Shown: piece after piece, positions 54,043 through 62,886 of the stretch
How the letters are laid out: every line of letters starts with the position of its first letter
Position numbering within the stretch: the first letter of the stretch is position 1
Origin: Telluria aromaticivorans
Lineage (GTDB): Bacteria; Pseudomonadota; Gammaproteobacteria; Burkholderiales; Burkholderiaceae_D
Direction of reading: 5' to 3'
Assembly (NCBI RefSeq): GCF_013003915.1
Contig: NZ_JABAIV010000001.1
Coordinates: forward strand, 62,001-126,000
DNA length: 64,000 bases
The notes under the pieces: model-generated
The model's input: the letters and a program-made list of their open reading frames with translations, nothing else
Told to the model about the DNA's origin: nothing
Databases searched by the model: none
Translations under genes and position numbers: made by a program

Positions 54043-55236
54043 TCAGGCGGTTTTCGCGACCGGCAGCGGGGCCGCCTTGGCTGCCGCGATTTCCGGCGCC
54101 ACGGTTTCGGTCTTGCCCGCACGGAGGCGCTGCGCCGTGTTGCTCGGGACGGCGCTGGTGATCAGCTCGTGCATCTTGGTCGCGGTACGGTCCCACGAGG
54201 TGCCGGCCACCACTTCGCGCATGCGCCTGGCCATGGCCTGGCGCTCGGTGTCGCTCATGGCGAGCTGGCGCTCGCAGGCGGCGATGTACTGCTCCGGCGT
54301 GTCGGCGATGGCCACCACGTCGCCATACGGCACCACCACGTCGGTGATCGGGGTCGAAACCGACGGCAGTTCGGCCGCCATGTATTCGAGCACCTTGGTC
54401 GGGCTGATGAACTTGGTCGAATCGTTCATCGCGAACGGCAGCAGGCAGACATCCCAGCCGGCCAGGAACTGCGGCAGCTGGTCATAGGTGCGCTGGCCCA
54501 TGTAGTGCACGTTCGGCTGCTTCGGCAGCGTCGCCGGGTCGATCTTCACGACCGGGCCGACCAGCACGATCTGCCATTCAGGATGGGCATCGGCCATGCT
54601 CGAGACCAGGTCCACGTCGAAACGCTCGTCGATCACGCCGTAGAAACCGAGGCGCGGGCCGGCGATATGGGCCTGGTCAGGGTGCGAGATGTCGCGGTCC
54701 TGGGCCTGGCGGAAGTGCTTGGCGTCGACGCTGGACGAGAAGCAATGGGCGTTCGCATGGCGGTCGCGCTTGGACTGGTACAGGCTCGGGCCGCCGGTGA
54801 AGACGACATCGGCCATGTTCAGCAGTGCACTTTCGCGTTGCAGCAGCTGTTTCGGCGAATTCTTGAACATCGCGAGTTCGTCCATGCAGTCATAGACGAT
54901 CTTCGATGGGTTCAGGCCCTGCAGCAGCGGCAGCGCCATCGGGGTGTAGAACCAGACCACCGGTTGCTCGCCGCCCGGGACGAGGTCGGCCAGCATGGCC
55001 TGCAGGGTCGGGATCTGGTCGTCGTGGAAGCCCGGCGCATGGATCGGGGTATGCGGCTGGCACACGGTGATGTTCGGGGCGGCGGCGGTCTTCTTCATGA
55101 AGGCCTGGCCTTCGGTATACACCGGTTCCTCGACAAACACGATATCGTAGTGTTCCGCCAGACGGGTCATCAGGTGCTGGGGACGCTGAAAGACGAAGTC
55201 CCAACGAAGGTGGCAAAACACGATCAAGGTCGGCAT
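54043..55236 (-). CDS. Glycosyltransferase family 4/1-like protein
   Basis: A 397-residue GT-B enzyme. ATG 55236 is chosen (AAGGA seven bases upstream). The N-terminal half has LIVFCHLRWDFVFQRPQHLM and the YDCMDELAMF element. The C-terminal half has the acceptor/donor motifs LGFYGVIDERFDVDLV and LLPFAMNDSTKFISPTKVLE followed by YMAAELPSVST. The tail is Ala/Lys-rich. It likely transfers a sugar in exopolysaccharide synthesis; substrates unknown. There is no partner gene nearby. Confidence 0.82.
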   Translation of the reverse strand: MPTLIVFCHLRWDFVFQRPQHLMTRLAEHYDIVFVEEPVYTEGQAFMKKTAAAPNITVCQPHTPIHAPGFHDDQIPTLQAMLADLVPGGEQPVVWFYTPMALPLLQGLNPSKIVYDCMDELAMFKNSPKQLLQRESALLNMADVVFTGGPSLYQSKRDRHANAHCFSSSVDAKHFRQAQDRDISHPDQAHIAGPRLGFYGVIDERFDVDLVSSMADAHPEWQIVLVGPVVKIDPATLPKQPNVHYMGQRTYDQLPQFLAGWDVCLLPFAMNDSTKFISPTKVLEYMAAELPSVSTPITDVVVPYGDVVAIADTPEQYIAACERQLAMSDTERQAMARRMREVVAGTSWDRTATKMHELITSAVPSNTAQRLRAGKTETVAPEIAAAKAAPLPVAKTA

Positions 55237-55677
55237 ATTCAATTCCTTTTCGCCTTTGTGGCGCTCTAGTTGTTTGGGAATGCCTGGCAGATTTCTCTCT
55301 CGATGCCAGTCTCGGGCCGGGCGTGGAGCCGACCGTACCCGGAGATCGTAACATGCAATTTTTCTAATTTTTTTGATTTATGCACTACAACATTTATACA
55401 GAGAAATGTTGCAGCGGGGCGCGATTCCGCCCCTCATAGGAGAGAGTCCACTGCCGGGCACACGCGTGTAGGGGCGCTCCTACAGAAAAACAGGAAATTC
55501 AACTACGATTTGTTGTCGAATTTTCTAGCGTGCCCAAGTATAAAACGCCCCCGGAGCCGCGTATCGCGACCGGGGGTTCATTCGGCAGGAGGGGTGGCAG
55601 CGGCGCCGGCATATGGCGTGTGCTGCAGAGCACAAAATAGTGTAGGAAAAAGGAGGGCCGGATGGCCACCGCCGGTA
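55237..55677. other. Intergenic stretch upstream of the glycosyltransferase gene
   Basis: This AT-richer 441-bp region holds the promoter of the glycosyltransferase and the terminator of the DUF2863 gene. CAACATTT (55388-55395) and AAATGTTG (55404-55411) form a perfect inverted repeat with an 8-base spacer, about 150 bp upstream of the start, and could be an operator. No gene is seen. Confidence 0.5.
55542..55576 (-). terminator. Terminator downstream of the DUF2863 gene
   Basis: On the complementary strand CCCCCGG, fifteen bases, CCGGGGG is followed by CGTTTT. It lies about 100 bases after the DUF2863 stop at 55678. The T-run is short. Confidence 0.55.
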
Positions 55678-56901
55678 TCAATCGGCGCGGTACGGGTCCG
55701 CACCTTCCGCGTGGCCATCCGGGCTGAATCCGGTCGCTACCGAGACTCCTTCCAGCCCGAAGGACAGCAGCGCATCGCAAAGGTTGTCGATTTCGGCGCC
55801 CAGGTCGGCCGCCAGGTCGACCGGCACCTCCACGCTGCCCCAAGGCGTCCCGCCATCCAGGGCATACAGGTTGACCCGCAGGACGATATGCTCGCCGGCG
55901 TCGATCGGCGCCACCGCCGCATGCACCTGGTCGGCCTCGAGCCCTTTGGCCGCCAGCGTACGCGCCACTTCCGACAGGGTGCCCAGGGTGGTCAGTTCGG
56001 CCACGCCCTGCTCCTTGGCGCCGTAGAACAGGTCCTGGTAGAGGAAATCGACGTGCAGGGCTTCCGGGTCGCCCGCGAGGCAGCGCCGCACCAATGGTGC
56101 GACCTCGACCGTCCAGGCGCGGTAGCGCTCCTGGCGCGCCGAATACCAGGCGTCGGCAGTGGCTTCGTCTTTCGGGACAGCGTAGAAGGGATCGTTCGCG
56201 CGCTTGAGCGAGAAGCCGAGCAGGAAGCGCAGCTCGATCGCCGATTCGTCGGGGGCGAAGCGCTCGCCGGTCCAGCCGCGGATGCTCGCTTCGATGGTGG
56301 GCGCCGGCTGCAGCTTCTTCTCCAGCAGCGAGGCGGCCGCCTCGCGCAGCATCTCGTGCAGGGTCGAGAACGCGATATGGTCGATCTCGGCCAGGTCGTA
56401 GGCGTGCTGGATCAGCACCACCCGGGCCTCCTTGCCTTCCAGTCCGGCGGCCTGGAAGCTCGCCGACAAGGCTTCGAAGGCGCCGGCGTCCTGGAAGGTC
56501 TGCTGCGCCACCAGTCCGCCGGTGCTGCGCACGAACAGCGGCACCAGGAAGGCGTCGATTTCGTACTCGTTGCCGTCGTCGCGGCGCAGGCGCAGGGTCG
56601 CGGCTTCTTCCTCGATGCGCCCGCGCAGCAGGCGGCAGGCTTCGGGGTCGGTATAGCGCGCATGCTCGATCGCCTCGTACAGCACGTCGTCGCGCTTCTT
56701 GCGCAGCAACTTGCGCACCGCCGCCAGCAGTTCGGCGTCGCGGTCGCCATCCGGCCCCGGCCCGGGGCCCGGCACTTCCTCCTGCTCGGCGATGGCGAGC
56801 GCCAGCTCGGCCAGTTCGTTGGCCTGGGAGCCGGCGTCCTCCTCGCGCGGATTGTGCGGATTATTCGAAGTACGGGGCAGCGGGCGCTTATTCTTTGGCA
56901 T
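55678..56901 (-). CDS. DUF2863 family protein
   Basis: A 407-residue cytoplasmic protein starting at ATG 56901 (MPKNKRPLPRTSNNPHNPRE). It matches the betaproteobacterial DUF2863 family (VPLFVRSTGGLVAQQTFQDA; HVDFLYQDLFYGAKEQGVAE). The Pro/Gly-rich N-terminal 50 residues look disordered. Function unknown. It is divergent from the purine permease gene. Confidence 0.8.
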   Translation of the reverse strand: MPKNKRPLPRTSNNPHNPREEDAGSQANELAELALAIAEQEEVPGPGPGPDGDRDAELLAAVRKLLRKKRDDVLYEAIEHARYTDPEACRLLRGRIEEEAATLRLRRDDGNEYEIDAFLVPLFVRSTGGLVAQQTFQDAGAFEALSASFQAAGLEGKEARVVLIQHAYDLAEIDHIAFSTLHEMLREAAASLLEKKLQPAPTIEASIRGWTGERFAPDESAIELRFLLGFSLKRANDPFYAVPKDEATADAWYSARQERYRAWTVEVAPLVRRCLAGDPEALHVDFLYQDLFYGAKEQGVAELTTLGTLSEVARTLAAKGLEADQVHAAVAPIDAGEHIVLRVNLYALDGGTPWGSVEVPVDLAADLGAEIDNLCDALLSFGLEGVSVATGFSPDGHAEGADPYRAD

Positions 56902-57063
56902 GGCGGCGTGTCGGTAATGAATGAACCGCCATGTTAGCGCATTGGCATGCAGGGCAGCAGCCATATTGGGCGCCTGGCGGGGCAAGGGAACCCATCCGCG
57001 TGCACGCCCGCCCCGGCGGGCCGGTGTTATGCTTCAGTCAAAACAACCACGGAGCCCATCGCG

Positions 57064-58356
57064 ATGCTCGACAAATTCTTCAAGCTCACCCAGAGCGGCA
57101 CGGATGTGCGCACCGAACTGCTGGCCGGGCTGACCACCTTCCTGACGATGGTCTACATCATCTTCGTGAACCCCTCGATCCTGGGCGACGCCGGCATGCC
57201 CAGGGAAGCCGTGTTCGTCGCAACCTGCCTGGTGGCCGCCCTGGGTACCGCCGTGATGGGCCTGTACGCCAACTACCCGATCGCGATGGCGCCCGGCATG
57301 GGCCTGAACGCCTATTTCGCCTATGCCGTCGTGCTGGGCATGGGGATCGCGTGGCAGGCGGCGCTGGGCGCGGTGTTCATCTCCGGCTGCCTGTTCATCC
57401 TGGTCTCGGTGCTGGGCTTGCGCGGCATGATCGTCAACGGCATCCCGCGCTCGATGCGGGTCGCTATTACCGTCGGCCTGGGCATGTTCCTGGCCCTGAT
57501 CGCACTGAAGAACGCCGGCATCGTGGTGGCCAGTCCGGCCACGCTGGTGAAAGCGGGCGACCTGCACCAGCCGCCAGCCATCATGGCGGTCATCGGCTTC
57601 TTCGCCATCGTCGCCCTCGACCGCCTGCGCGTCAAAGGCGCGATCCTGATCGGCATCGTGCTGGTCACGGTGCTGTCCTTTTTCTTCGGGGGGAATACGT
57701 ATAAAGGCATTTTCTCGGCGCCGCCATCGATCGACCCGACCCTGCTGCAGCTAGACATCCCGGGGGCGCTGGCCGCCGGCATCCTGAACGTGGTGCTGGT
57801 GTTCTTTTTAGTGGAGCTGTTCGACGCCACCGGCACCCTGATGGGCGTGGCGCGCCGCGCCGGCCTGCTGGTCGAGGGCAAGATGGACCGACTGAATAAG
57901 GCCCTGCTGGCCGACAGCGGCGCCATCGTGGCGGGCAGCCTGCTGGGCACCTCGAGCACCACCGCCTACCTGGAAAGCGCCTCCGGCGTCCAGGCCGGCG
58001 GGCGCACCGGCCTCACCGCGGTCACCGTGGCGGTGCTGTTCCTGGCCTGCCTGTTCATCGCGCCGCTGGCCGGGGTGGTGCCCGCCTATGCCACCGCGCC
58101 GGCCCTGCTGTTCGTGGCCTGCCTGATGCTGGGCGACCTGGGCGACGTCGACTGGAGCGACTCCACCGAGAGCATCCCGGCCGCGGTCACGGCGCTGACC
58201 ATGCCCTTCACCTTCTCGATCGCCGAAGGCATCGCCTTCGGCTTCATCACCTATGCGGTGCTCAAGCTGCTGACGGGACGCGCGCGCGAAGTGGCGCCGG
58301 TGGTGTGGGTGATCGCCGCGCTGTTCACTTTCAAGATCGTCTATATCGGAACCTGA
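57064..58356 (+). CDS. AzgA-type purine permease (NCS2 family)
   Basis: A 430-residue inner-membrane protein with about thirteen helices. The start FKLTQSGTDVRTELLAGLTT and YIIFVNPSILGDAGMP are AzgA-like, and APGMGLNAYFAY and GTSSTTAYLESASGVQAGGR are the two half-helix substrate motifs. Relatives take up adenine, guanine or hypoxanthine with protons. No purine riboswitch-like structure is visible upstream. Confidence 0.92.
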   Translation: MLDKFFKLTQSGTDVRTELLAGLTTFLTMVYIIFVNPSILGDAGMPREAVFVATCLVAALGTAVMGLYANYPIAMAPGMGLNAYFAYAVVLGMGIAWQAALGAVFISGCLFILVSVLGLRGMIVNGIPRSMRVAITVGLGMFLALIALKNAGIVVASPATLVKAGDLHQPPAIMAVIGFFAIVALDRLRVKGAILIGIVLVTVLSFFFGGNTYKGIFSAPPSIDPTLLQLDIPGALAAGILNVVLVFFLVELFDATGTLMGVARRAGLLVEGKMDRLNKALLADSGAIVAGSLLGTSSTTAYLESASGVQAGGRTGLTAVTVAVLFLACLFIAPLAGVVPAYATAPALLFVACLMLGDLGDVDWSDSTESIPAAVTALTMPFTFSIAEGIAFGFITYAVLKLLTGRAREVAPVVWVIAALFTFKIVYIGT

Positions 58357-58489
58357 GCGGCGCCCGAGGGCGGCGTAGTGTAACGTGGCCCTTATATCGC
58401 GGCAATTGTGTCGGAAAGCATCGTTTCGCGCTGCCTTTGGGATACAATGTCGGGCATCCTGCAAGCGCCTTCAATGGCAACCGATGCCC

Positions 58490-59299
58490 ATGAAATCATT
58501 CAACTCCCTTGCGAAAACCCTGGCGCTGGCCCTGTGCGCCGTCCACGGCGCGGCCCAGGCCGAGCCCGACCTGCCCATGGTCGGCAACGTCCACGCCCCC
58601 CTGAGCGTGGCGCTGCCCGAGATTCCCGAAGGCGGCTGGTTCACCTCGGCCGAGCTGGGCGCCATCACGACGTCCGGCAATACCAGCGGCACCTCGATCA
58701 CTGGAAAGATCGACGCCCGCCACGAAACCGCCAACTGGAGCCATGAGTTCGTGGTCAGCGGCTTCTTCAAGGAAGACGAGTACGAGGACGACGAGGGGAA
58801 TGTCGAAAAAAGCAAGTCGGCGGAACGCTTCGCCGCCTCGGCCAAGGCTTCGCTGAAGCTGCTCGGCGAAGGCAAGCGCGCCTTCATCCTGGGTTCGCAC
58901 GTCAACGACCGCTTCGGCGCCTATACGCGCTATTCGTCGGTGTCGGTCGGCCACGGCTCGAACTGGTTCAACACCGGCGACAAATCGCTCGACGTCGAGA
59001 TTGGCCCGGGTTATTTCGCGGGCGAGCGCGCCACCGGCGACGACGAGAGCGGCCTGACGGTGCGCGGCGCGGCGCAGTTCCGCTGGCGGGTCAGCCCTTC
59101 GGCGTATTTCGCCCAGAGCGTCAGCGTCGAGAAAGGCACCTCGAATACCCACTCGGTGGCCGAGACCTCGCTCAGCACCAAGATCAATTCGACGATGCAG
59201 ATGAAAGCCGGCTTCAGCGCCCGCAACGACACCAGCGTCCCGGCTGGCAAGAAGAACACCGATACCCAGACCTCGCTGACGATGGTCTATTCGTTCTAG
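58490..59299 (+). CDS. DUF481 outer-membrane protein
   Basis: A 269-residue protein starting at ATG 58490 (MKSFNSLAKTLALALCAVHG, signal peptide cleaved near AAQAE). The mature part is a run of amphipathic beta strands (GWFTSAELGAITTSGNTSGT, with the GxTTTSGNT-like family signature) and ends with an aromatic residue (TSLTMVYSF), as expected for a beta-barrel. DUF481 proteins are putative salt-stress outer-membrane proteins (YdiY-like). Confidence 0.82.
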   Translation: MKSFNSLAKTLALALCAVHGAAQAEPDLPMVGNVHAPLSVALPEIPEGGWFTSAELGAITTSGNTSGTSITGKIDARHETANWSHEFVVSGFFKEDEYEDDEGNVEKSKSAERFAASAKASLKLLGEGKRAFILGSHVNDRFGAYTRYSSVSVGHGSNWFNTGDKSLDVEIGPGYFAGERATGDDESGLTVRGAAQFRWRVSPSAYFAQSVSVEKGTSNTHSVAETSLSTKINSTMQMKAGFSARNDTSVPAGKKNTDTQTSLTMVYSF

Positions 59300-59316
59300 G
59301 CCCTTACAACTGCGGG

Positions 59317-60654
59317 TTATAGCTGAAATCCGCCGGCCGTCTGCGTGAACGCGTTGATGCCGGCGCTCATGGCCGTGACCATCGCGCGTTCGGCCTGCGA
59401 CAGCCCCGGGTGCCAGATGTCGAAGATCAGGACCACGCGCATTTGCTCGCTATTGTTCCAGGCTTCGTGTTCGATGGTGTCGTCGAATACCCAGGCCTTG
59501 CCCTCCTCCCACAGCCGCGTATCGTTCCCGACCCGGAAGCCGCAATCGGCCGGCACAATCAGCGGCAAATGGGTCACCAGGCGCACGTTGCTCACGCCGG
59601 TGTGCGGCGGGATCTTAGTCCGCGGTTTCAATACCGAAAACATCGCGCTCGGCGTGCGTCCCGGCTGGTCCGGCTGCGGCGCGCCGCCCAGCACGGCCAT
59701 CGTGCGCGGGCAGCGTCCGGCATTGCCGGCTACCGGCTCGCCATTGTCGATCAGGCGGAAGGCATTCCAGCTCGGCGAGCGGTTCAGTTCCGCCCATTGG
59801 GCCAGCGGCTGGTCGTCACCATAATTGATATACGGCGAGAAGCCCTCGCTGGATCCCATCACGGCCAGGAATTCGTCGCGGATGGCGCCGGTGGCGGCCT
59901 CGAAGGCATCCAGCCAGGGAAAATCCGCGCGCTCGAAGAAGCTGACCGGGGCCAGGCCCTGGTAATGGAACATGGCCGGCTGCGAGTCGTAGCGGCGCTT
60001 GCGGCCAACCATGACGTCGAGCGAATCGCGGAAACGCCCCAGGTTTTCACCATCGAGCGCCTTCAGGTGCGGCGCCAGGAAATCGTCCAGGTAGCTGCCG
60101 AATTCGCGACTGTAGGCTTCGTGCCAGGCCAGCGCCTCGCGCACGGCCGGCTGCAGGTCCGGCGCCAGCGACTGCAGCGGCGGCGCCACCGCCGCCACCG
60201 CGGCACAGGCCGCGGCCGCGGCCTGGCGCTTGCCCTGGCGGATGTACAGGCGGCTGCGCATCAGCAGCGCGACCAGGTCGTAGGCGTCGACCGTCAATGC
60301 GCCGCGAATCGCGGCTTCCTCGCCGGTGTCGTCCCCCATCGCCAGGCAGACCACCGCCAGGTTCAGCCATTGCTGGACATCGCGCCCATCGACTGCCACC
60401 AGGCGTTCGAGCAGGATGCGCGCCTGCGCCCTGTCGCCGGCCTGGAAGGCTGCATGCGACAGTGAACGCAAGGCGCGCGGATGGTCGGGCGCCTGGGCAA
60501 GGATGCTTTGCCACAAGCGGTTGGCGCGCTGGGCATCGCCTCGTGCGCCCGCCTGCAGCGCCTCGCGTTCGAGCGCCGCAACCTGGACGGCTTCTCCCTG
60601 CCTGTTATTTGCCTGCTGCACGGGACTCCCGGAATGTAAGTACGAGCCAAACAT
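59317..60654 (-). CDS. TPR-containing aspartyl/asparaginyl beta-hydroxylase family protein
   Basis: A 445-residue protein. Residues about 25-190 form TPR-like helical repeats (AQRANRLWQSILAQAPDHPR, ALRSLSHAAFQAGDRAQARI, LLMRSRLYIRQGKRQAAAAA). The C-terminal domain is Asp_Arg_Hydrox: SVLKPRTKIPPHTGVSNVRL with the first His, and VFDDTIEHEAWNNSEQMRVV with the second His. It is an Fe(II)/2-oxoglutarate hydroxylase acting on an unknown protein or lipid. Related enzymes include LpxO. Confidence 0.88.
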   Translation of the reverse strand: MFGSYLHSGSPVQQANNRQGEAVQVAALEREALQAGARGDAQRANRLWQSILAQAPDHPRALRSLSHAAFQAGDRAQARILLERLVAVDGRDVQQWLNLAVVCLAMGDDTGEEAAIRGALTVDAYDLVALLMRSRLYIRQGKRQAAAAACAAVAAVAPPLQSLAPDLQPAVREALAWHEAYSREFGSYLDDFLAPHLKALDGENLGRFRDSLDVMVGRKRRYDSQPAMFHYQGLAPVSFFERADFPWLDAFEAATGAIRDEFLAVMGSSEGFSPYINYGDDQPLAQWAELNRSPSWNAFRLIDNGEPVAGNAGRCPRTMAVLGGAPQPDQPGRTPSAMFSVLKPRTKIPPHTGVSNVRLVTHLPLIVPADCGFRVGNDTRLWEEGKAWVFDDTIEHEAWNNSEQMRVVLIFDIWHPGLSQAERAMVTAMSAGINAFTQTAGGFQL

Positions 60655-60694
60655 TCTGGTGCAGGCATATGCATATTGGCAAGCAGTATTTACT

Positions 60695-61999
60695 TCAGGC
60701 CATTTTCTGCTGAAGCTTGCCCTTGCTTCCTCCTTTGCCGATCAGCAGCAGTGCGAACAGGCTGAGCAGTGCGGCGGCGGACAGGTAGTAACCGACCCAG
60801 GGCAGGCCGTAATTGGTCGCCAGCCAGGTCGCCGCATAGGGCGCGAGCGAAGCGCCCAGGATGCCGGCCAGGTTGAAGGTGAGCGAGGCGCCGGTGTAGC
60901 GCACCTCGGGCGGGAACAGCTCGGCCAGCAGGGTTCCCAGCGGGCCGTAGGTGAAACCCACCAGGCACATCCCGAGGATCATGAAGGCGCCGACCGCCAT
61001 CAAGGTGCCGGCGCCGAACAACGGACCGAATAGCAGGCCGAACAGGGCAATCGCCGCACTGACCAGTATCATCGCGGCGCGCCGGCCGTACCGGTCCGCC
61101 AGCAGCGCCGAGGGCGGGATGGTCAGGCCGAAGAACACCACCGCGACCAGCTGCATGGTCAGGAATTGCTGGCGCGAGAAGCCCAGTTTGGTCGTGCCCC
61201 AGCTCAGGGCGAACACCGTCATCAGGTAGAACACGACGAAGGTCGAGACCGCGATGATGGTGCCGAGCACCAGGGCGCGGCGGTGCTCGCCCAATACCGC
61301 CAGCACCGGCACTTTCACCCGCTCGTTACGGTCCAGCACCTTCTGGAAATCCGGGGTCTCGGTGATCTTCAGGCGCACGTACAGGCCGACGATGACCAGC
61401 AGCGCGCTGGCCAGGAAGGGAATGCGCCAGCCGTAGCTGAAGAAATCGGCGTCGCTCATCAGCTGGCCCAGCAGCAGGAAGGTGCCGCCCGACAGGAAGA
61501 AGCCGATCGGTGCGCCCAGCTGGGGGAACATGCCGTACCAGGCGCGCTTGCCGGGCGGGGCGTTCTCGGTGGCGAGCAGCACCGCCCCGCCCCACTCGCC
61601 GCCGAGGCCAAGGCCCTGGCCGAAGCGGCACAGCGCCAGCAGCAGCGGCGCCGCGGTGCCGATCGAGGCATAGGTCGGCAGCAGGCCGATCAGCACCGTC
61701 GAGATGCCCATGGTGAGCAGCGCCGCGACCAAAGTCGCTTTACGCCCGACGCGGTCGCCGAAGTGGCCGAACACGGCCGAGCCCACCGGGCGCGCGAAAA
61801 AGGCAATGGCGAAGGTCGCCAGCGACTGCAGGGTGGCGGCGGCCGGGTCGGCTGCCGGGAAGAACAGCCGCGGGAAGACCAGTACCGCGGCAGTAGCATA
61901 AATATAGAAGTCGTAGAACTCGATGGTGGTGCCGATCAGGCTCGCAAACAGGACAGTGCGCGGCTTGTTGGCGGGGACATGCGGTGCAGCTGCCGTCAT
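60695..61999 (-). CDS. MFS metabolite:H+ symporter
   Basis: A 434-residue transporter with twelve helices of the MHS subfamily (ProP/ShiA/KgtP-like): ASLIGTTIEFYDFYIYATAA, FAIAFFARPVGSAVFGHFGD followed by RVGRK, and GEWGGAVLLATENAPPGKRA. Substrates in the family are carboxylates and osmolytes. Its ATG (61999) overlaps the stop of the thioredoxin-like gene upstream (ATGA), so the two are co-translated. Confidence 0.92.
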   Translation of the reverse strand: MTAAAPHVPANKPRTVLFASLIGTTIEFYDFYIYATAAVLVFPRLFFPAADPAAATLQSLATFAIAFFARPVGSAVFGHFGDRVGRKATLVAALLTMGISTVLIGLLPTYASIGTAAPLLLALCRFGQGLGLGGEWGGAVLLATENAPPGKRAWYGMFPQLGAPIGFFLSGGTFLLLGQLMSDADFFSYGWRIPFLASALLVIVGLYVRLKITETPDFQKVLDRNERVKVPVLAVLGEHRRALVLGTIIAVSTFVVFYLMTVFALSWGTTKLGFSRQQFLTMQLVAVVFFGLTIPPSALLADRYGRRAAMILVSAAIALFGLLFGPLFGAGTLMAVGAFMILGMCLVGFTYGPLGTLLAELFPPEVRYTGASLTFNLAGILGASLAPYAATWLATNYGLPWVGYYLSAAALLSLFALLLIGKGGSKGKLQQKMA

Positions 62000-62310
62000 G
62001 CTGCACCGGCCTGTGCCAGCGCCACGCGCACTTCGTCGCTGGAGACCGGACGCACCACGCGCGCGACTTCCTGGCCGTCTTTCAGCACGACCACGGTCGG
62101 CCAGAGCTTGACGCGGAACGAGCGCCCCAGCGCGCGGCCGGGGCCATCTTCGACCTTCACGTGGCGCAGCTCGCCACCGCGCAGGGCCTCGTCGATCAGC
62201 GGCTCTGCGGCGCGGCAGTAGCCGCACCAGTTGGTGCCGAAATCGAGCACGGTGGTGCCGGGCAGCGCATCGATGGCGCTGCGTTCGGGCTGGGCGGTGT
62301 CGTAAGTCAT
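61996..62310 (-). CDS. Thioredoxin-family protein
   Basis: A 104-residue thioredoxin fold starting at ATG 62310 (MTYDTAQPERSAIDALPGTT). The active site is WCGYC near residues 28-32, with LRHVKVEDGPGRAL, the cis-Pro in VKLWPTVVVL and a Gly-rich end. It has no signal peptide, so it is cytoplasmic. It is coupled to the MFS transporter downstream; the reason for this pairing is unclear. Confidence 0.88.
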   Translation of the reverse strand: MTYDTAQPERSAIDALPGTTVLDFGTNWCGYCRAAEPLIDEALRGGELRHVKVEDGPGRALGRSFRVKLWPTVVVLKDGQEVARVVRPVSSDEVRVALAQAGAA

Positions 62311-62503
62311 CAGGATGGTCCTCAATAATGCCGATATGGCAAGCGTACCTCAAAACCCCGTCGCGGAGCCAGTCCCCGGCGCAGCCCCGGCAGGCTCTCC
62401 CACCCTGGGGCGTGCAAAAAATGCAAGCAAAAGGTGAAATGCCTAACTGACCATCGCCCGGGCGGCTGGCATAGTCGGGTTGAACCCGTCAACAGGAGCC
62501 AAC

Positions 62504-62683
62504 ATGTCCGACAATCTGCAAAAAGCCGGTGCACAAGATCGCAGCCGCATCAACGTGCACGAAGAGTGGGAAGTCCGCTATTGGACCGAAGCGCTGGGCG
62601 TCAGCAAGGAGCAGCTCGAAGACGCCGTCAAGCAGGTGGGCCCGGTCGCCGACAAGGTCCGCGAGCACCTGAAACGCCGTTGA
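62504..62683 (+). CDS. DUF3606 protein
   Basis: A 59-residue protein starting at ATG 62504 (CAGGAGCC upstream). It is a nearly complete DUF3606 domain: SRINVHEEWEVRYWTEALGV followed by SKEQLEDAVKQVGP. The family is small, helical and of unknown function; it is common in plant- and soil-associated proteobacteria. Confidence 0.82.
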   Translation: MSDNLQKAGAQDRSRINVHEEWEVRYWTEALGVSKEQLEDAVKQVGPVADKVREHLKRR

Positions 62684-62886
62684 TTCTCGCCTCGCGGTGA
62701 CTGGCCCGGGCGTCGCCCGGGTCGATTCCCCGTAACGCCCGCCTGCGGCAAGCGCCGCAGGTGCTCCAGCAGCACTGAATCTGGTACGGCCGCCTCCGTG
62801 CGCCGCCTGCCGCCTGCCCTCGCATTGAGCCGTCTCTCGCGTCCGGCATGTGCTGCTTGCGCCGGCCCATCCGAAAGGAGCCTGGT

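Noticed and set aside
55270..56937. A 555-codon frame antisense to DUF2863
   Set aside because: DUF2863 on the other strand is a recognised family; the antisense frame is compositionally odd.
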